A stretch of 6,594 bases of DNA from Pseudomonadota bacterium (lineage in GTDB: Bacteria; Pseudomonadota; Alphaproteobacteria; Rhizobiales; Xanthobacteraceae), in contig JAEYTQ010000535.1 of the NCBI GenBank assembly GCA_023433965.1, forward strand, positions 1 to 6,594, written 5' to 3'. The notes beneath the pieces were generated by a model. It was not told the origin of the DNA, searched no databases, and saw nothing but the letters and a program-made list of their open reading frames with translations. How positions within the stretch are numbered: the stretch's first letter is position 1; every line of letters starts with the position of its first letter. The position numbers were made by a program, and so were the translations under genes. Shown here piece by piece: positions 3,696-6,594 of this stretch.

Positions 3696-6594
3696 ATGTC
3701 GGGCAATCTGGTCGGTGAATTGATCCTCTGGCTGATCGTCGCAGTCATCGTGATCGTGGTCGGTGTCTACATCGTGAACTGGCTCTATCATCGCTCCTCC
3801 AAGGAGACCTCGTTCGTCCGCACCGGATTCCTCGGTGAGCGCGTGGTGATCAACGGCGGCGCCTTCGTGCTGCCCTTCATCCACGATTACACGCCGGTCA
3901 ACATGAACGTGCTGCCGATGGGCATCGTGCGTTCGAAGCAGGATGCGGTGATCACCCGCGACCGCATGCGGGTCGACATCGAGGCCGACTTCTACGTCCG
4001 GGTGCAGCCGACCCGCGAAGCCGTCTCGATCGCCGCCGCGACGCTCGGCCGCCGCACCATGGAGCCCGGGCAACTTCATGCGCTGCTGGCCGGCAAGTTC
4101 ATCTCCGCGATCCGCTCGGTCGCCTCCGAGATGACCATGGAGGAGATGCACGAGCGACGCGGCGACTATGTCGCGCGGGTCAAGACCGAAGCGGCGGAAG
4201 CCCTCGCCCAGAACGGCCTCGAACTGGAATCCGTCGCCATCACCGACCTCGACCAGACCGATCTGGAGTTCTTCAACCCCTCGAACCGGTTCGACGCCGA
4301 AGGCCTGACCCAGCTGATGCAGGATATCGAGGCCAAGCGCAAGCTGCGCAACGACATCGAGCAGGATTCGATGATTAAGATCCGTTCGCGCAATCTGGAG
4401 GCCGAGCGGCAAGCGCTGGAGATCGAGCGCGAGAGCGAGACCGCCCGCCTGGAGCAGGAGCGCGACATCGAGATGCGCCGCGCGCTCCAGCGCACCGAAG
4501 TCGCCCGCGAAAGGGCCCTGCGCGAGACCGAGGCCGAACAGGCGCAGATCTCGGCCCGAGAGGCGATCGAGCGCGCCCGCATCGCCAACGACCAGGCGAT
4601 CGCGGAGGCCCGCATAGCCTCCGAGCGCGAGACCCGTCAGAAGGAGATCGAGCGAACCCGCACCATCGAGGAAAAGGAGCTGCTGGCGCGCGAGGAGATC
4701 GAGAAGACGAGGATCGCCAACCAGCGCGCGATTGACACCACGCGCATCGCCTCGGAGCGCGAGGTCCGCCAGCGCGAGATCGAGCGGATGCGCACGGTCG
4801 AGGAAGCCGAGATTGCGGCGCGCGAAGCCATCGAGAAGGCGCGGATCCAGCAGGACCGGGTCGTCACGGATGCCCGCATCGCCAACGAGGAAGAGACGAG
4901 GCGCCGCGAGATCGAGCGCACGCGTGCCGTGGACGAGGCCGAGATCGCCGCGCGCGAGGCGACCGAGAAGGCCCGCATCGCCCAGACCATGATCGTCAAT
5001 GTCGAGCGCATCTCCTCGGACGAACGCACCCGTGCGCTGGAGATCCAGCAGGTACGAACCATCCAGGAGGCCGAAATCGAGGCGCAGCGCGCCGTCGAAG
5101 CCGCCCGCATCGCCCGCGAGCGGACGCTGGCTGCCGAGCGCATCGCCGCCGAGCAGAATACGCGGCAGCTGGAGATCGAGCGCAACCAGGCCCTCGACGT
5201 CGCCGGCATCGCCGCGCGCGAGACCACGGAAGCCTCGCGCATCGCGCAGGAGGAGCGCGTGCGCTCGCTCGATATCGCCCGCAACCGCGCCGTCGAAGAA
5301 GCCGACATCGCCTCGCGCGAGGCTATCGAGGCGGCACGGATCGCCCAGGAAAAGGCAGTTGCGGCCGAGCGCATCCAGGCCGAGCGCGAAACCCGCGCGC
5401 TCGAGATCGAGCGAACCGGCGTCCTGGAAGCCGCCGAGCTGAAGCGACGCGACGCCATCGAGCGCCAGCGCATCACGGTCGATCTGGCGCTCGAAGCCGA
5501 GCGTATCAACTCCTCCAAGAAGCGCGAGGTGCTCAACATCGAGCAGAAGAAGGCGATCGAGATCGCCGACGAAGACCGTGTCATCGCCCTCTCGACCAAG
5601 CGCTCCGAACGGATCGATGCCGACCGGCAGGTCAAGCAGGCCGAGATCGTCGCCCGAAAAGAGGTCGAGACCACCGACGTCTCGCGCGAGCAGGCGCTGG
5701 AAGCTGCTCGCATCGAGCAGCGGCGCGCCATCGAGCAGTTGGAGGTCGCCCGCGTCCAGTCGCTCCAGGAAGCCGAGATCGCCTCCCGCGAGGAGGTCGA
5801 GCGCGCCCGCATCGCCTCCGACCGCGGCCTCGACGAGGCCCGCATCGGCCGCGAGCGCGAGCTGCGCAAGCTCGAGGTCAACCGCGAGAAGGACGTCGAG
5901 ACCGTGCTGATGGAGAAGGCCATCGCCATCCATCAGAAGTCGCTTGAGGAGTCGGCCGCGCGCGCAGCCGCCGAGGAAGCGCGGATACGCGCGACCGAAG
6001 CCGCCGAGCGCGTGGTCACGGCGCGCGAGAGCGAGATCGCCAGGCGGCGCAAGACCGTCGAGGTGCTGCTGGCGGAGAAGCAGGCGGAGGAGACCCGCAT
6101 TGCCGCGGAAGCCGAGCGCGTGCGCGCCGCAGTCGAGGCCGAGGCGCAGCGCATGCTCAACGAGGCCGAGAACGTGCTGACCGACCAGGCGCGCTACTCG
6201 CTGTTCCGCAGAAAACTGCTCGACCGCATCGAGGGCATCGTGCGCGAGAGCGTCAAGCCGATGGAGAAGATCGAGGGCATCCGCATCCTCCAGGTCGACG
6301 GGCTCAACGGCAACGGCCACGGAAACGGCAACGGCGGCCGTAGCGCCACCGACGAGGTGATCGACTCGGCGCTGCGCTACCGCGTCCAGGCGCCGCTGAT
6401 AGACTCCATCCTGTCGGACATCGGCGTCGAAGGCGGCAGCCTCGCCAAGATGCCGGGCCTGATCCGCGAGGCCCGCGACATGCAGGGCATCAAGGAGGCC
6501 GCGCGCAAGGGCGGCGGAGGTGCTGGCGGTGGCGGTGGCGACAAGCCGGCAGCCTCCCCGCCTGCGACCGAGGGCGGCGAGCCGCCGGCCGAGC
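3696..6594 (+). CDS. YqiK-like flotillin/SPFH protein with giant hendecad coiled coil, 3' end missing
   Basis: The frame stays open from ATG 3696 to the window end, giving 966 residues with no stop. Flotillins are membrane-anchored scaffolds that oligomerise and organise membrane microdomains; E. coli YqiK, the nearest named relative I recognise, is about 550 residues. Domains: a transmembrane helix at about 5-31 followed by basic residues (HRSSK), so the C-terminal part should be cytoplasmic; an SPFH domain at about 36-193 (FVRTGFLGERVVINGGAFVL, then ITRDRMRVDIEADFYVRVQP, LGRRTM and EMTMEEMHERR); a coiled coil at about 204-828, whose core (251-748) is 44 hendecads; the conserved segment starting TDQARYSLFRRKLLDRIEGI (829 on) through VRESVKPMEKIEGIRILQVD; an Asn/Gly/His spacer (871-881); a YqiK-like tail SATDEVIDSALRYRVQAPL; and a Gly/Pro-rich end. 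No Cys is present in the visible part. The protein is about twice the usual length, almost all of the excess in the coil. The 25-base gap from the TIM-barrel gene allows co-transcription with the transporter operon, but this is not proven. Confidence 0.92.
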   Translation, partial: MSGNLVGELILWLIVAVIVIVVGVYIVNWLYHRSSKETSFVRTGFLGERVVINGGAFVLPFIHDYTPVNMNVLPMGIVRSKQDAVITRDRMRVDIEADFYVRVQPTREAVSIAAATLGRRTMEPGQLHALLAGKFISAIRSVASEMTMEEMHERRGDYVARVKTEAAEALAQNGLELESVAITDLDQTDLEFFNPSNRFDAEGLTQLMQDIEAKRKLRNDIEQDSMIKIRSRNLEAERQALEIERESETARLEQERDIEMRRALQRTEVARERALRETEAEQAQISAREAIERARIANDQAIAEARIASERETRQKEIERTRTIEEKELLAREEIEKTRIANQRAIDTTRIASEREVRQREIERMRTVEEAEIAAREAIEKARIQQDRVVTDARIANEEETRRREIERTRAVDEAEIAAREATEKARIAQTMIVNVERISSDERTRALEIQQVRTIQEAEIEAQRAVEAARIARERTLAAERIAAEQNTRQLEIERNQALDVAGIAARETTEASRIAQEERVRSLDIARNRAVEEADIASREAIEAARIAQEKAVAAERIQAERETRALEIERTGVLEAAELKRRDAIERQRITVDLALEAERINSSKKREVLNIEQKKAIEIADEDRVIALSTKRSERIDADRQVKQAEIVARKEVETTDVSREQALEAARIEQRRAIEQLEVARVQSLQEAEIASREEVERARIASDRGLDEARIGRERELRKLEVNREKDVETVLMEKAIAIHQKSLEESAARAAAEEARIRATEAAERVVTARESEIARRRKTVEVLLAEKQAEETRIAAEAERVRAAVEAEAQRMLNEAENVLTDQARYSLFRRKLLDRIEGIVRESVKPMEKIEGIRILQVDGLNGNGHGNGNGGRSATDEVIDSALRYRVQAPLIDSILSDIGVEGGSLAKMPGLIREARDMQGIKEAARKGGGGAGGGGGDKPAASPPATEGGEPPAE
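4644..5534 (+). repeat. 44-residue (132-base) super-repeat made of four hendecads
   Basis: Within the hendecad run, seven successive blocks start at 4644, 4776, 4908, 5040, 5172, 5271 and 5403. All are 132 bases long except the fifth, which is 99. Each block begins EIER, EIQQ or DIAR, continues with a second acidic-start unit of the EIAAREA type, then two Arg-start units (RIA..., RI..E..TR). Position 1 therefore reads acidic, acidic, Arg, Arg in every full block. A related block recurs at 5742-5873 (EVARV onward), with position 1 reading E, E, R, R. Copies differ at many synonymous sites, for example 4776 against 4908, so the duplications are old and the protein pattern is kept by selection. 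Confidence 0.85.
5601..5642 (+). other. Phase slip (14-residue insert) in the hendecad rod
   Basis: The residues RSERIDADRQVKQA stand between hendecad 35 (DEDRVIALSTK) and hendecad 36 (EIVARKEVETT). Fourteen residues equals one hendecad plus three, so the hydrophobic seams shift by three residues here. This also equals two heptads, so a local heptad stretch is possible. It is the only break in register between residues 251 and 748 and may be a hinge or a change of helix packing. Confidence 0.65.
6306..6338 (+). other. Asn/Gly/His low-complexity spacer in the flotillin
   Basis: Residues 871-881 read NGNGHGNGNGG. They lie between the conserved segment ending RILQVDGL and the C-terminal SATDEVIDSALRYR block. 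At DNA level AAC GGC dipeptide codons repeat with few changes, suggesting slippage-type growth. It is probably a flexible linker that separates the end of the coil from the tail domain. Confidence 0.75.
6510..6539 (+). other. Gly-rich segment near the flotillin C terminus
   Basis: Residues 939-948 read GGGGAGGGGG, after REARDMQGIKEAARK, and are followed by an acidic Pro/Ala/Glu-rich stretch up to the window edge. The segment looks disordered. Because the gene is cut here, whether another domain follows cannot be seen. Confidence 0.7.

Larger units (their letters stand above)
4446..5939 (+). repeat. 44 hendecad (11-residue) coiled-coil units in the flotillin
   Basis: Residues 251-748 divide into 35 consecutive 11-residue units (4446-5600), a 14-residue interruption (5601-5642), and 9 more units (5643-5939). 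Typical units are EIAAREAIEKA, RIANDQAIAEA and DIASREAIEAA. By my count position 2 is Ile/Leu/Val/Met in 41 of 44 units and position 8 is Ile/Val/Leu in 35 of 44, with Thr in most exceptions; other positions are mainly Glu, Arg, Ala and Gln. Eleven residues make almost exactly three alpha-helical turns, so this is a straight or slightly right-handed helix, not a classic heptad coil. At 0.15 nm rise per residue it would be about 75 nm long. Confidence 0.88.

Noticed and set aside
2486..3748. A 420-codon minus-strand frame across the TIM-barrel gene
   Set aside because: It is a His/Ala/Asp/Arg-rich shadow. The + strand gene has family motifs along its whole length.
4644..5534. The repeats as a recent tandem DNA duplication or a CRISPR-like array
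   Set aside because: Units are not separated by unique spacers, lie fully inside one frame, and differ at many synonymous sites, so they are old protein repeats.
4637..5929. A second long minus-strand frame (430 codons), Ser/Arg/Ala-rich, over the coil region
   Set aside because: Same cause: repetitive GC-rich coding sequence on the + strand lacks stops when read in other frames. No start signal or known motif supports it.
3648..6320. An 890-codon open frame on the minus strand opposite the flotillin gene
   Set aside because: It is an antisense shadow. The + strand frame has a strong ribosome binding site, a transmembrane helix, an SPFH domain and a conserved C-terminal block. The minus frame gives a monotonous Leu/Asp/Gly/Ala/Arg product that mirrors the Glu/Arg/Ile/Ala repeat, with no recognisable domain.
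1..6594. tRNA, rRNA, insertion sequence or attachment site
   Set aside because: Coding sequence fills nearly the whole window, and I found no tRNA-like cloverleaf, transposase motif or terminal inverted repeats by eye.

Overview
The window is GC-rich, gene-dense and read entirely on the + strand. Strong G/C preference at third codon positions, a HAAT-type (branched-chain-amino-acid-like) ABC cassette and a YqiK-like flotillin together suggest an alphaproteobacterium of the Bradyrhizobium/Rhodopseudomonas type. That placement is an inference from style and protein resemblance; no marker gene is present.

Layout: (1) positions 1-627, the 3' part of a LivG-type ABC ATPase, cut by the window edge inside its Walker A motif; (2) 620-2833, a 737-residue fusion of a LivF-type ABC ATPase to a Tm-1-like/UPF0261 ATP-binding domain; (3) 2837-3670, a TIM-barrel protein of the 'phosphoenolpyruvate hydrolase' (PEP_hydrolase) family; (4) 3696 to beyond 6594, a very long YqiK-like SPFH/flotillin protein with at least 966 codons and no stop before the window ends. 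Junctions are an 8-base overlap, a 3-base gap and a 25-base gap. There is no room for ordinary terminators or promoters between genes, so the first three are almost certainly one operon and the flotillin may be its last member.

How the genes may work together: LivG- and LivF-type ATPases form the paired motor of a solute importer whose permeases and binding protein would lie upstream of the window. The Tm-1-like domain and the TIM-barrel protein correspond, in order, to the N- and C-terminal halves of the plant Tm-1 protein. Here the first half is welded to the transporter ATPase and the second half is the next gene, which suggests that import is linked to a metabolic step of unknown chemistry.

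The most striking structure is in the flotillin. Residues 251-748 are a nearly unbroken run of 44 eleven-residue (hendecad) units. Much of this run is organised into a higher 44-residue repeat in which the first residue of successive units follows an acidic-acidic-basic-basic pattern. One exact hendecad deletion and one 3-residue phase slip interrupt it. As one helix this segment would be about 75 nm long, far longer than in ordinary flotillins.
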